NCBI RefSeq assembly: GCF_000013405.1
Contig: NC_007759.1
Location: 496,001-560,000 of the forward strand
Origin: Syntrophus aciditrophicus SB
GTDB taxonomy: Bacteria; Desulfobacterota; Syntrophia; Syntrophales; Syntrophaceae
Length of the DNA: 64,000 nucleotides
Direction of reading: 5' to 3'
The position numbers were made by a program, and so were the translations under genes. Of this stretch, positions 18,701 to 28,168 are shown piece after piece (the first letter of the stretch is position 1; each line of letters begins with the position of its first letter). The notes below the pieces were generated by a model. The model was not told the DNA's origin, ran no database searches, and was given only the letters and a program-made list of their open reading frames with translations.

Positions 18701-20179
18701 ATGAGAGGCACTATACAAGTCGACAACCGTGAGCAGGATATCCTGGCAGAGATGCGCGTCCTCGCTAACCAAGCCTTCTCACGCGCTGCCGGTGCTCCTC
18801 TCGTCGAAGGAAATCATGTTCGACTGCTCAAAGACGCGAGTGAGAATTATCCGGCGTGGCTTAATGCCATCGGCGGCGCGAAACATCACATCCACATAGA
18901 GAACTATATCATTCGTGAAGACGATACAGGACATTTGTTCGCTGACGCTCTGATTGCAAAAGCCAAGGAAGGCGTACGCGTGCGGCTAATCTACGATTGG
19001 ATGGGTGGATTCGGCAAAACTTCTCAGCGGTTCTGGGACCGCTTATATCTGGGAGGGGTCGAGGTTCGTTGTTACAATCCGCCGCGTCTTGACAGCCCGC
19101 TCGGTTGGCTCTCACGCGATCACCGCAAGATGCTCGCAATTGATGGAAAAATAGGCTTCATAACAGGCTTGTGCATCGGGCAGATGTGGGAAGGCATCCC
19201 TGAAAAGGGTATCGAGCCGTGGCGTGACACCGGAGTCGAAGTGCGTGGGATTGCCGTCGCAGACGTCGAGCAAGCATTTGCGCAAGTCTGGGCTTTGATG
19301 GGTGAGCCGATCCCTGAACATGAAATAGTCAAAAGAGAAGCGCTTTGTCGGGCCGGCGATATGAGTATGCGCGTTGTGGCGAGTATGCCGACGACGGCCG
19401 GCATGTTCCGCTTAGACCAACTCATCGTCGCGCTCGCCAGAAAGAGGCTGTGGTTAACGGATGCTTACTACGCGGGGACGAGCGCCTACGTGCAGGCGCT
19501 GAGAGCGGCATCGAAGGACGGAGTTGACGTGCGCCTGCTTGTGCCGAACGGAACAGACATCCCTATTTTGAGACTTTTAGCCAGGGCAGGTTATCGCCCG
19601 CTCCTGGAGGCGGGAGTTAGGATCTTTGAGTGGAACGGCACGATGCTGCATGCGAAAACGGCAATAGCCGACGAAGGCTGGGCACGTGTCGGATCGACGA
19701 ATCTGAACGTTGCCAGTTGGTTCGGCAATTGCGAATTGGACGCTGTGGTCGAAGACGAATCTTTCGTGCAGGAGATGGAAGAGATGTACCTTCAGGATTT
19801 AACGAATGCGACAGAAATCGTCCTGGACGCAAAACTGAAGGTGTGCGCGCCGGGTGAGCCGCACTTGACGCACAAGGCAATGAAAAGAGGCGGTGGGAGT
19901 GTCGGAAGAGCAGCAGCCGGAACGATTCGTGTGAGTAACGTTATCGGCGCAGCATTCACCGATCGGCGCGTCTTGGAGCCCTTTGAGGCGCGCTTGATGA
20001 CAGTTGTTGGAACTTGCTTACTGGTATTAGCCAGCCTCTTTGCATACTTCCCGCGTGGGCTTGCGTACCCAGTGTTAATTATTTTCGTTTGGTTTGGTGT
20101 CGCTCTGCTTTACAGAAGCTATAAGTTGCATCTCAAAGGCAAGCAAACAAAAGCATCGGATACAAGCAGAAAACTGTGA
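18701..20179 (+). CDS. cardiolipin synthase/phospholipase D family protein
   Basis: 492 residues with two HxKxxxxD catalytic motifs: DHRKMLAID (about 148-156) and LHAKTAIAD (about 315-323), each followed by the usual Gly-Ser/Thr-rich segment. It lacks N-terminal membrane helices and instead has a C-terminal hydrophobic pair (about 430-475), a ClsB/C-like layout. The enzyme would join two phosphatidylglycerols, or phosphatidylglycerol and phosphatidylethanolamine, into cardiolipin at the inner membrane. Both active-site halves look intact. Confidence 0.85.
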   Translation: MRGTIQVDNREQDILAEMRVLANQAFSRAAGAPLVEGNHVRLLKDASENYPAWLNAIGGAKHHIHIENYIIREDDTGHLFADALIAKAKEGVRVRLIYDWMGGFGKTSQRFWDRLYLGGVEVRCYNPPRLDSPLGWLSRDHRKMLAIDGKIGFITGLCIGQMWEGIPEKGIEPWRDTGVEVRGIAVADVEQAFAQVWALMGEPIPEHEIVKREALCRAGDMSMRVVASMPTTAGMFRLDQLIVALARKRLWLTDAYYAGTSAYVQALRAASKDGVDVRLLVPNGTDIPILRLLARAGYRPLLEAGVRIFEWNGTMLHAKTAIADEGWARVGSTNLNVASWFGNCELDAVVEDESFVQEMEEMYLQDLTNATEIVLDAKLKVCAPGEPHLTHKAMKRGGGSVGRAAAGTIRVSNVIGAAFTDRRVLEPFEARLMTVVGTCLLVLASLFAYFPRGLAYPVLIIFVWFGVALLYRSYKLHLKGKQTKASDTSRKL

Positions 20180-20802
20180 TGAACTGTAAGAGGACGGACT
20201 TGAGTTGACAGTTCGTGAAAAAAGATGGTCAGATACCTCCCGGATTGTTAGGCAGAGTTTACTTGACAGCATTTGTAAAGACGGCCTCTGGTCATTACTT
20301 CCTGAAATCATGACGAATCTTGTCTTGTGTTGACGGTGTCTGTCAAGTTATGTATAGGTCAAAACAGATGAATAATTGCGGCAAGGCAGTGAGTTAACGC
20401 ACCCTCCATCAAGGCACCCATACCCCCCCCCCTGCTAGTTGGGCCGAGGATTAAAAATTCTTTCTATTCAGGTTCAGATTGCTGATTCTTATATAGCAAG
20501 TGTCGCTGAATCAGCATTTAAAAAGTTTCTAAGACGTTTTTTCCCATCAGACGACCGTTTACACGTCCTCCGAATTATCTCTCGAATTTGAACAATAGAA
20601 GCTTATTCAGCTTTGTTTTTTGGAGTTTGACTCTGTACAGCCTACCTCGCAGGATTCCTTCCAAATCAAAACAGGGAAATCACCGAATTCTCTCTTCCTA
20701 AATTGATGTTCATCGAGCAAGGATAATGATGTATATTTCAAACATGAAATGTGGATACATGCAAATATCTGGATTCGACGACTGGATATAGGGAGCTTGT
20801 AC
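20180..20802. other. 623-base intergenic region with repeat family 2
   Basis: No credible gene. It contains a run of nine C (about 20423-20431) and copy C of repeat family 2 (20470-20656). The final 140 bases probably hold the promoter of the pentapeptide-repeat gene. Confidence 0.45.
20470..20656 (+). repeat. dispersed repeat family 2, left copy
   Basis: Matches 22924-23103 in the same orientation. Shared blocks include GATTGCTGAT-Y-CTTATATAGC, TTTTTTCCCATCAGACGACC (20 bases) and a terminal GCAGGATT. The two copies flank the pentapeptide/TIR-like gene and the small minus-strand ORF. Confidence 0.65.
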
Positions 20803-22074
20803 ATGGAGACAGAGAAACTACTCAAGATTCTGAGGGAGGGGCCAGAAATTTGGAATCAGTTGAGATCCGAAAATCCACAGCCGTTCATTGACCTCAGTGG
20901 CACAAACCTCAGCGGGACAAACCTCAACAGGGTTAATCTCAGTGGGACAAGCCTCAGGAAGGCAGACCTCTGTAAAGCATATCTTAACGGTGCAAACCTG
21001 AGCAAGGCAGATCTCAACGGGGCAAATCTAGAGAAGGCGGAACTCATAGGAGCCAATCTCAGCAAGGCCAACCTCAAGAAGGCAGACCTCAGCGGTGCGG
21101 ACCTTGACGGGGCTAATCTCAGCGGGGCTAACCTCTGGATGGCAGATCTCATTGGTACAAACCTCTGGAAGGCCAACCTCCAAGGGGTAAACCTCGGCGG
21201 GGCAAACCTCAGAAAGGCATGTCTCAGTGGAGCGGACCTCCGAGAGGCATACCTTTTTAAAGCGAACCTCTGGAAGGCAAGCCTCCATGAAACGGATCTC
21301 CACGGGGCAAACCTTAACGATGCTTACCTCAGCTTAGCGGACCTCAGCAGGGCTAACCTCAGTAATGCAACTCTCAGGATGGCGGACCTCAGTGGGGCTA
21401 ACTTGCAAGAGGTAAACCTCTGTCATGCGGTTGTGGTACAAGCTGATTTAAAGTACGCCAAACTCAAACATTGTAGAATTTATGGGATTTCGGCGTGGGG
21501 AGTAGAGATCAATGAATATACTGAGCAACGGGACCTGATCATTACCCCTATTAACCAATCATCGATCACCGTCGATAACCTCGAAGTTGCTCAGTTCATC
21601 GACCTTCTATTGAATAATGTAAAAATTCGCCACATTATCGACGCTATAACGTCAAAGGTTGTCTTGATTCTGGGACGGTTCAGTAAGGAGAGAAAGACTG
21701 TTCTGGATGCCCTACGGGAGGAACTTTATCGGAGAGACCTTACACCAATAATTCTTGATTTCGAAAAACCTGCCAGCAGGGACATAACGGACACCGTTGA
21801 GACCATAGCTCGGATGTCTAAGTTTGTTATCGCCGATCTCACTGATCCCAGCAGCATCCCGCATGAACTCACCGCAATCGTGCCTTTACTCCGGAAGACC
21901 CCTGTGATTCCGCTGAGACATGTTGGCTCGGGAGACTATAGTATGTTTGATGAACTGAAGAACTACTCTTGGGTTTTGAAGATCCACGAATACGACGATG
22001 CTGGTTCCCTACGCTCGAACTTGCCGATGGTAATTGCTCCGGCTGATCAGATGGCGGAGAAACTGCGTAAGTAA
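20803..22074 (+). CDS. pentapeptide-repeat protein with TIR-like C-terminal domain
   Basis: 423 residues from ATG 20803 (GGGAG eight bases upstream). Residues about 25-220 are some 35 to 40 tandem pentapeptides of A(D/N)Lxx form, which fold as a right-handed quadrilateral beta-helix. Residues about 275-420 form an alpha-beta domain (VVLILGRFSKERKTVLDAL, FEKPASRDITDTVETIA, SKFVIADLTDPSSIPHEL) that I recognise as the TIR-like/nucleotide-binding module often fused to pentapeptide repeats. TIR domains often cleave NAD or signal in defence; no activity is shown here. It is bracketed by direct repeats. Confidence 0.8.
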   Translation: METEKLLKILREGPEIWNQLRSENPQPFIDLSGTNLSGTNLNRVNLSGTSLRKADLCKAYLNGANLSKADLNGANLEKAELIGANLSKANLKKADLSGADLDGANLSGANLWMADLIGTNLWKANLQGVNLGGANLRKACLSGADLREAYLFKANLWKASLHETDLHGANLNDAYLSLADLSRANLSNATLRMADLSGANLQEVNLCHAVVVQADLKYAKLKHCRIYGISAWGVEINEYTEQRDLIITPINQSSITVDNLEVAQFIDLLLNNVKIRHIIDAITSKVVLILGRFSKERKTVLDALREELYRRDLTPIILDFEKPASRDITDTVETIARMSKFVIADLTDPSSIPHELTAIVPLLRKTPVIPLRHVGSGDYSMFDELKNYSWVLKIHEYDDAGSLRSNLPMVIAPADQMAEKLRK

Positions 22075-22454
22075 GGGAAATTTTCTCTCCCCATCAAACT
22101 GGCATGGGGGGCCGAATCGGGTAAATCTCGCCTTGAGGGGAAAATATTATTCAGGGCAAAGTAGGGTGAGCTCTTGTCGGCAAACATAAGGGAGTTTCGT
22201 CCGTAAACGCAAAAGCCAAACGCTGGGAAACCTAAGCAATGCTTCCTTCGAAAGGCGTTCGCTGAAAAGTATTTACCTCTTTTGGCTGCACGTTATTCCT
22301 TCATACTATCGACCCACGAAATTGAAGCTGCCACGTTGGGGAACCAATGGTGCTCGTCAGTACGATTAGTTTAAAATTCTGCACCATAAAATGAAATGCC
22401 GGTCTTTTAGATATTTGACCGGCATCTATCACGTAAATTAGATTTTACAACTGG
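22075..22454. other. 380-base gap between convergent genes
   Basis: No ORF with coding character. Apart from the hairpin at 22396-22425 near its right end, nothing recognisable is present. Confidence 0.4.
22396..22425 (-). terminator. hairpin terminator of the small minus-strand gene
   Basis: ATGCCGGTC (22396-22404) and GACCGGCAT (22417-22425) are exact reverse complements around a 12-base loop, 30 bases past the stop codon of the minus-strand ORF. On the minus strand the stem is followed by TTCATTTTATGG, a moderate T-tract, so weak intrinsic termination is likely. Confidence 0.6.
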
Positions 22455-22694
22455 TTAATGTAAGGTTTTGTCGTGGTCTTTCCTGAATTCATCTCCTTGC
22501 TCGTACATAAAATTAGCTTTGTCATCAAATTCCGCTTTTTCAATTCCATTCTCGTCAAATTCCTTCATCATGTTGTCCATTGAATAATACTCTCTGAGTA
22601 TGGGATCTTTTTTGCCAATATTTACGACAAAGCGGTTAGAATTAAATGTAATCTTTACAGAATCTCTTTGTTCTTCCGTTAAATTCAGTATCAT
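22455..22694 (-). CDS. small acidic protein of unknown function
   Basis: 79 residues starting at the Met encoded at 22694, chosen because AAAGGAGG lies nine bases upstream; twelve more codons are open before it. A beta-rich first half (VKITFNSNRFVVNIGKKD) is followed by an acidic helical tail. I do not recognise it. It lies inside the repeat-bracketed segment with the pentapeptide gene, in opposite orientation. Confidence 0.5.
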   Translation of the reverse strand: MILNLTEEQRDSVKITFNSNRFVVNIGKKDPILREYYSMDNMMKEFDENGIEKAEFDDKANFMYEQGDEFRKDHDKTLH

Positions 22695-22923
22695 TTTTCC
22701 TAACCTCCTTTCGCTTTTTTCTTCCATCACATGTCAACTATTGCATTTCTTCTTGTTATTGTCTTGTCATTTTGTCACAAAAAATGCACTTTACCGCTGA
22801 AATTTACCCCATACAGAACGTTGCCATGCAAAATTATAAAAGTTACGATTATGATGTTTGTCAATGATTGGAGGCAGCTTTCCTGAAAAAATATTTATTG
22901 ACAGAATGCGCATCTTTAATAAT

Positions 22924-23103
22924 AGGCTCCGATTGCTGATCCTTATATAGCGAGTGTTGCTGAAGCGGCGTTTAAAATTTTCTAAGCCGTTTTTTCCCAT
23001 CAGACGACCATTTACCCGTTTTTCGAATTATCACTCGAATTTGAACGATAAACGGCCTTTCAGCGCCAGTGTACAGAGAGTCATTAGCTCCTGCCTTGCA
23101 GGA
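22924..23103 (+). repeat. dispersed repeat family 2, right copy
   Basis: Pairs with 20470-20656 (see that entry for the shared blocks). It lies in a 425-base gap (22695-23119) that otherwise shows no gene; the right edge touches the 3' end of the disrupted PAS-LuxR gene. Confidence 0.65.
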
Positions 23104-23119
23104 TTACGACAAAGAGTTT

Positions 23120-25087
23120 TTATGAATAAGACCTCAGCAAAATTGCAAGGCTCCCTTTTTTATTATTCAACCCCAACTTTTTTCTGATGTTTTCTCTGTG
23201 GAAGTCGATGACTCGCTTGTTTGAATTTAAGAGCTCAGCTATTTCCTTTGATGTCATGCCTTCTCTCACTAGAGATGCGATCTGGATTTCTGTTTTTGTA
23301 AGGTTCAGATAGTTGGAGGTCAATTTCTGTACAAAGGGTGAAGCGATTTCATCAAGATTGGTTTCTGCTATTTTAATGAGGCCTTTTTGAGTATCGTCCA
23401 ACGATGTATTCTTGAGTTTTTTCAGATAAGGCAGAACCTGTGCCTTGATATTGTCAAGGAATCTCTCTTTCAGTTTTTCTTGGTCATTTTCCATGGTATT
23501 CAGCAGGACCTTCATCGTGGTATTGACATCCGCCAGATTCTGCGCCTTAATGCTCAATTCTCTTTCGTTTTTTATTAAAGCTTCCTCCATTTGCTTTCGT
23601 TCAGCTACTTTTCCTAAACGGTCGGCAATGGCATCGATCAGATCACGCTCTTCTTTTAAAAAAGGTCCTCCGTCTCTCTGGGAAGTCTCTTTCAGATAGT
23701 GAACATTCACCGTGCCTGCCAGCCTGCCATTGACATTGATGTTAGCCGATATTTGCCATGGGGTCTCTTGAAAATTCGCAGTTTTAAATTCCAGATCTTC
23801 ATAGGTGATTCTTGCGCACATATGTTCCGGATAAGGGAAGCCGCTTGGCATGAGGTCGGCAGTATTCCGGAATATTTCCTCTATCGTATCTGCCTTCTCA
23901 ATCACATTAGCAATGGAATACAGGCAATTCAGTTCCTTGATTCGTTCCCGTAATTCCTCTTCTGCCCGTTTCCGCTCAGTGATGTCTTCCACGATTGCTT
24001 CCACATACTCGTCAACATCATTCTGTTTACTCACTTTCCGAGCCGCCACGTTGGCAAACATGATGCTCCCGTCCTTGCGGCGACAGGGCTGCTCTGAATA
24101 GATCCAGTTCTGTTGTTCCAAAATGCGAAGGGCTTTGTCATGATTGGCGGGATCGACCTGAATCTGGGTTGCTGGATCGGTGACGTTGAACATCAGGTCC
24201 TCCGGAGAATCATAGCCGAGCATCGACGCAAAGGCCTTGTTGACCCGGAGAATTCCATTTTCAGGGAGTGAGATTTGCAACATGCCGATTGAAGCATTTT
24301 CGAACAGGTTTCGATACAGTTTTTCGCTTCTCTCAAGAGCTTCCTCAGCCTTTTTTCTTTCGGTATTGTCAAATGCGGAACAACGATTCATCAGATAGTT
24401 GCCATTTTTATCAAAGATAGCCGTTGTATTGACAATCACATCAAGCACACTGCCATCCTTGCGAATCCATTTATCTTCGACATCACGCACCCATCCACGC
24501 TCTTTTAAAAGAGAAAAGTCCTGCTGAAATGCCTCTATTCCTTCAGGTGTCAGTAAATCAGTGATTTTCATCTTCCCGATGACCTCATCTCGGGAATAGC
24601 CCAGCCACCTCAGTTCCGTGTTATTAATACGGATAATCGTCCCGTCCTCCGCAAGAGAATGGTAACCACAGGGAGCGTTCTCGTACAGGTCGGTTATCTC
24701 GTCCAAGTGCTTCTTCTCTGTTTCTTCTAACCGTCTCTGCTCGGTAATATCTTCCACAAATCCGTCTGTGTAGTCTATCGTCCCATCGGGCTTGAGAACC
24801 TTACGAACCGCTACTTTTGCGATTATGATGCTACCGTCCTTTTGGAGAAGCGGCTGCTCGGCATAAAACCAGTCCCGCTCTTCCAGAGTTGCAAGCGTAT
24901 TGATGTAATTCTGAGGATCAGTGTGGATTTGGCTGGTGACATCAGTGATGGTTGAAATCATTTCTTCCGGCGATTCATATCCCAGCATCTTGGCGTAGGC
25001 GGCATTGACCCGAATCAGTCGGTTCTCAAGATGGGAATATTGGAACATGCCGATTGGAGAGTTGTCGAACAGGTTGCGATAAATTGC
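23120..25087 (-). pseudogene. PAS-LuxR regulator, 3' part (gene split by ISL3 element)
   Basis: Encodes about 650 residues: three more PAS/PAC modules (about 1-120, 125-245, 250-370 of this part), a GAF-like region (about 375-500, starting KELNCLYSIANVIE), a helical linker and a C-terminal LuxR-type HTH (LTKTEIQIASLVREGMTSKEIAELL). The gene is cut by the IS at 25088-26401. Joining the sides at the 8-bp target gives a continuous reading EAIYRNLFDNSPIGMFQY. The intact protein would be about 817 residues: a cytoplasmic multi-PAS sensor with direct DNA-binding output. An internal start could still make a truncated regulator. Confidence 0.85.
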
Positions 25088-26401
25088 GGTTCATCCGGTT
25101 AATGAGTACCTTGGTATTGCATAAAATCACATGGACATGGCAAGAGCCCTGTTGTTTGAGACCAATCGAACAACAAAAGGAGGCTCCAGACCATGTCCAC
25201 ATCGGTTCTTTATCATGCTTTCAATCTGAAGGGTATTACTTATAGAGCAACACGCTTCACGGGTGACGTCATCGAATATTTTGCAGATGTGAAAGAAGAA
25301 TACATTCGCTGTCCAAAGTGCGGGCAGCGTAAATTTACCTTTAAAGGACAGAAAACACGGAGTTTTCATCTGGGACCTATGGGGCGTAAGAGGTGTTTCC
25401 TTGTACTTTCCCTTCATCGAATAAAATGCAACACTTGCGACACCCTTTGGTGGCCCGATCTGCCTTTTATGGTGGGGAAGCATAGATTTGCCCGATCCTT
25501 TGCTCTGATTGTTCTGGATCTGCTTCGATTCGGCACGATTCGCTGGGTTGCCGATTACCTCGGCGTGGGTTGGGATATGATCAAAGAGATTCATAAGTTG
25601 AAATTGCAGCGCCTCTATCGGAACATTCCTCTTCATAAAGTTCGGTATATCGGTATCGATGAATTCAGCATCCGGAAAGGCCATGAGTACATGACCACGG
25701 TGATGGATCTCTCCGAAGGACGAATCCTTTACGCCACTGAGGGAAAGGGCAAGGAGGGGATTTTACCCTTCCTGAAAAAACTTGCACGCAAGGGGAAAAA
25801 ACTGCGAGCGGTTGCAATGGACATGGGAATTTCCTTCTTCTCCGCCGTCCGGGAAGCCCTTCCCAATATCGATGTCGTCTTCGACCGTTACCATATTATG
25901 GCTCTGATGAATCAAGGCATCGAAAACTTGCGCAGAAATCATCAGAAAGAACTTGATGATACCGGGAAGCAAACCCTCAAGGGAAACCGCTTCCTCCTTT
26001 TGCGAAATTATGATTCCCTGAAGCCGGACCATAAGGAACGTCTCGATGCCCTGATGCAGGCCAATCAGCCTCTATTCGTCATGCATTCCATGAAAGAGCA
26101 ACTCAGACTCTTCTGGGAAATACCGGAGTACGCCCAGGCTGTTACCTTCCTTGACACCTGGTGTAAGGACGCCATGCTGTCCGGAATCAAAGAACTCGTC
26201 AAAGTAGCCAAAACGCTCTCCGGATACAGGACTGCGATACTCAATTATTTCAAACATCACATTACAAATGCCGCCCTTGAGGGCACAAACAACAAGATTA
26301 AAACTTTAAAAAGGCAGGCCTATGGATTCCGGGATATGGAATACTTCAAACTCCGCCTCTATCACCTGCATACTCAGAGGTACTCATTAACCGGATGAAC
26401 C
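25088..26401 (+). mobile_element. ISL3-family insertion sequence, complete
   Basis: 1,314 bp with perfect 24-bp terminal inverted repeats (25088-25111 and 26378-26401, starting GGTTCATCCGG) and an exact 8-bp target duplication, TAAATTGC (25080-25087 and 26402-26409). It carries one intact transposase. Eight-base duplications are usual for ISL3. Perfect ends and an intact ORF indicate a recent, potentially active insertion. Confidence 0.95.
25193..26398 (+). CDS. ISL3-family transposase
   Basis: 401 residues, full length. The N-terminal zinc ribbon (CPKCGQR to CNTCDTLWW, about 38-85) is followed by an HTH region and the DDE_Tnp_ISL3 domain. The acidic residues appear in YIGIDEFSIRKG, VVFDRYHIM and NAALEGTNNKIK. 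GGAGG lies about ten bases before the ATG. The stop falls inside the right inverted repeat. It catalyses cut-and-paste movement of the element. Confidence 0.95.
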   Translation: MSTSVLYHAFNLKGITYRATRFTGDVIEYFADVKEEYIRCPKCGQRKFTFKGQKTRSFHLGPMGRKRCFLVLSLHRIKCNTCDTLWWPDLPFMVGKHRFARSFALIVLDLLRFGTIRWVADYLGVGWDMIKEIHKLKLQRLYRNIPLHKVRYIGIDEFSIRKGHEYMTTVMDLSEGRILYATEGKGKEGILPFLKKLARKGKKLRAVAMDMGISFFSAVREALPNIDVVFDRYHIMALMNQGIENLRRNHQKELDDTGKQTLKGNRFLLLRNYDSLKPDHKERLDALMQANQPLFVMHSMKEQLRLFWEIPEYAQAVTFLDTWCKDAMLSGIKELVKVAKTLSGYRTAILNYFKHHITNAALEGTNNKIKTLKRQAYGFRDMEYFKLRLYHLHTQRYSLTG

Positions 26402-26895
26402 TAAATTGCTTCACTTTCAGCAAGGGCCTCTTTTGCATGTTTCAGTTCCGTGATATCTGTGACAGTAGCTACAATGCCGCCCAAAGAACCGTCGGCTTTG
26501 TGAAAAAGGGCTTTATGGACTATGTCATTCCGCACATTGCCATCTTTGGGGCGGTTCTTTGCTTCATAAATCACACGGCCGCCTTTTTGAATCAATTCTT
26601 TATCCATTCTATGATGCAGTTCTATCATGTCTGCCGTCTCAATATCCTGAACATCTTTCCCCAAGATTCCTTCCTGTTGAACGTCCAAGTATTCCTCGAA
26701 AGCCTTGTTGCAGCCCATATACTTGCCATCAGGATCTTTATAAAAGACGGGATCGGGAACGTTATTGATAACTGCTTTGAGAAGATACACCTGTTGCTCC
26801 AATTCCTTTTGATGCAATTGGAGTTCATGGACGAGCCTCTTCAGTTCCCCTTCGTTCAAGGGGACAGCTACGCAGTCCTTCTTTCTATTCGTCAT
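26402..26895 (-). pseudogene. PAS-LuxR regulator, 5' part (gene split by ISL3 element)
   Basis: Encodes the first 164 residues: a charged start, a short coiled coil (about 15-40) and one PAS/PAC module (VINNVPDPVFYKDPDGKYMGCN to GIVATVTDITELKHAKEAL). AAAGGAC precedes the ATG. The frame runs into the IS right end after SEAI and resumes exactly on the other side of the element. See 23120-25087 for the rest. Confidence 0.85.
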
Positions 26896-27270
26896 GGTTT
26901 GTCCTTTCCTATATATGTACTGGTCTCGTGGATGTCCAGATGCTGAGAAACTGGTGACTTGGTGTCAGGCGGGCTAAATTCCTTTAATTTTATGCCACAA
27001 GAACTATTCCCATTCAAGCATGAATTACTGAAAGCATAATAATAGAATTTAAAGATCTACCCAATAATATGGCTCGGTTTTCATCTATGGAAATCCGTCC
27101 TTGATATTTTCTGATTCCTTTACTAGTTTACCAATCACAGCGGTGATTTGGATCGGTTACTTGCAACCGCTATAAAAATGATGCTAAAGGCCGGGATCAG
27201 AATGTCTGTTTTAAGCCCTATGCCTTTCTTGGCATGGGGTTTTTTGTTTTGCGAAAGGAGGAATACGACT
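26896..27270. other. 375-base intergenic region ending in a terminator
   Basis: Contains the presumed promoter of the disrupted regulator (minus strand) and, near its right end, the hairpin at 27216-27246. No gene is seen. Confidence 0.45.
27216..27246 (+). terminator. Rho-independent terminator-like hairpin
   Basis: CCCTATGCC (27216-27224) pairs with GGCATGGGG (27231-27239; one G-T pair), loop TTTCTT, followed directly by a seven-T run. It precedes a small ORF by about 25 bases, so it either ends an upstream rightward RNA or acts as an attenuator. Confidence 0.65.
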
Positions 27271-27441
27271 ATGCCAGTAGGGAAGAAGAAGGGACCACTA
27301 CCGGACGGGCATCCACTCAAGGGCGGGTTAATCATCGTCGGAATGAAGAAACCAGTGCCACTGGAGAGGCAATCGACAGAGGGACAGCCAGCAAAAGAGG
27401 AAATGCAATCAGACACGACAAACACAAACACAGATCAATAG
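27271..27441 (+). CDS. small Pro/Gly/Lys-rich protein
   Basis: 56 residues from ATG 27271 with an AAAGGAGG ribosome site. Composition is Lys/Gly/Pro-rich at the start (MPVGKKKGPLPDGHPLKGG) and Thr/Asn/Gln-rich at the end. No family is recognised. The strong start signal right after a terminator hairpin suggests a regulated small protein; it could also be a chance ORF. Confidence 0.45.
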   Translation: MPVGKKKGPLPDGHPLKGGLIIVGMKKPVPLERQSTEGQPAKEEMQSDTTNTNTDQ

Positions 27442-27460
27442 AAAAAATCGGGAGGAGAAT

Positions 27461-27767
27461 ATGGTTATGTCCAAAACTGGGCTGATGATACGGAAGGGAG
27501 CGGGATCATTGATCAGGGAAGCATCAGTGGATGAGCCGATTTACACTCGAGGATTCGCAATCTGAGGGTTTTATTCGATACAGTCCTTGAAAGATACAGC
27601 GGAGAAAACCTCGCCAGACTCGAACCAGAAATTGAAACAGCCGGACCAGAACGCTACTCAATCAAGGCCGGCATAGATAGAAGGAGGATTGGGAGGAGTT
27701 CGAGCGGAACGAGAAGCATCTGACGGAAGCGCTCAAAAAGCATAAACCCCAGCCCCGGTCAAAGTAA
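27461..27767 (+). pseudogene. degraded small gene(s), several frames
   Basis: A 34-residue ORF with GGAGGAG and ATG 27461 stops at 27565. From about 27535 another frame reads on with protein-like composition (LFDTVLERYSGENLARLEPE, then PERYSIKAGID) and, after a shift near 27680, a third frame gives KEDWEEFERNEKHLTEALKK to a stop at 27765-27767. The pattern suggests one short gene broken by two frameshifts. I cannot name the family. Confidence 0.35.
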
Positions 27768-28125
27768 CCTCGGTCCATTTTTCAGAGAAATTTGAAAAAG
27801 GCTCTTTTGAAATTACTCGCCACGGAAAGGCAGATGTATAAACGGAAGCGACCCTCAATTCCAGAGGCCACCACCCGGTCCTGTCTTCTTGGACCATTAC
27901 AAGAATTCTTGTCCGGACCTCGGGTTGCTTTTCAAAATGAAGCTGAAGGGCCTTTAAATTTGTGAGATTACTTTTAGTATGCGAAAAAGTAGGAACTGAA
28001 AAAGAGTTAATTTTTGTTGTGGGGAATCGGGATAAGGCGTGATTATTTGGGATGTTACGGGATAGATAATGCTTGGAGGTTAATTAAATGGAGGTTTGCG
28101 ACAGATTTTTGAAATTTAGTCATTT
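27768..28125. other. 358-base host/prophage junction region
   Basis: No gene. Sequence changes from host intergenic to the candidate prophage left end near 28,089. It includes a GGGAT-rich stretch (28021-28065). Confidence 0.4.
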
Positions 28126-28168
28126 TTAAGAAATTTTACATTTAGTTTGCGACACGTTTTTTTGATTT
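28089..28168. repeat. candidate prophage left end with two transposase-site-like repeats
   Basis: GTTTGCGACA followed by a T-run occurs at about 28093 and again at about 28144, in the same orientation, 51 bases apart. A TG dinucleotide at 28089-28090 precedes the first. Mu-type phages end in 5'-TG with several spaced transposase sites just inside. The right end is not in the window, so this cannot be confirmed by comparison. Confidence 0.35.

Noticed and set aside
20423-20431. C-run as a phase-variation tract
   Set aside because: It lies in a gap, not in a coding region or between promoter boxes that I can identify; the function is unsupported.
20803-21440. Regular 15-base periodicity taken as a CRISPR or tandem DNA repeat
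   Set aside because: The periodicity comes from pentapeptide codons (A(D/N)Lxx); there are no spacers and the unit is translated.
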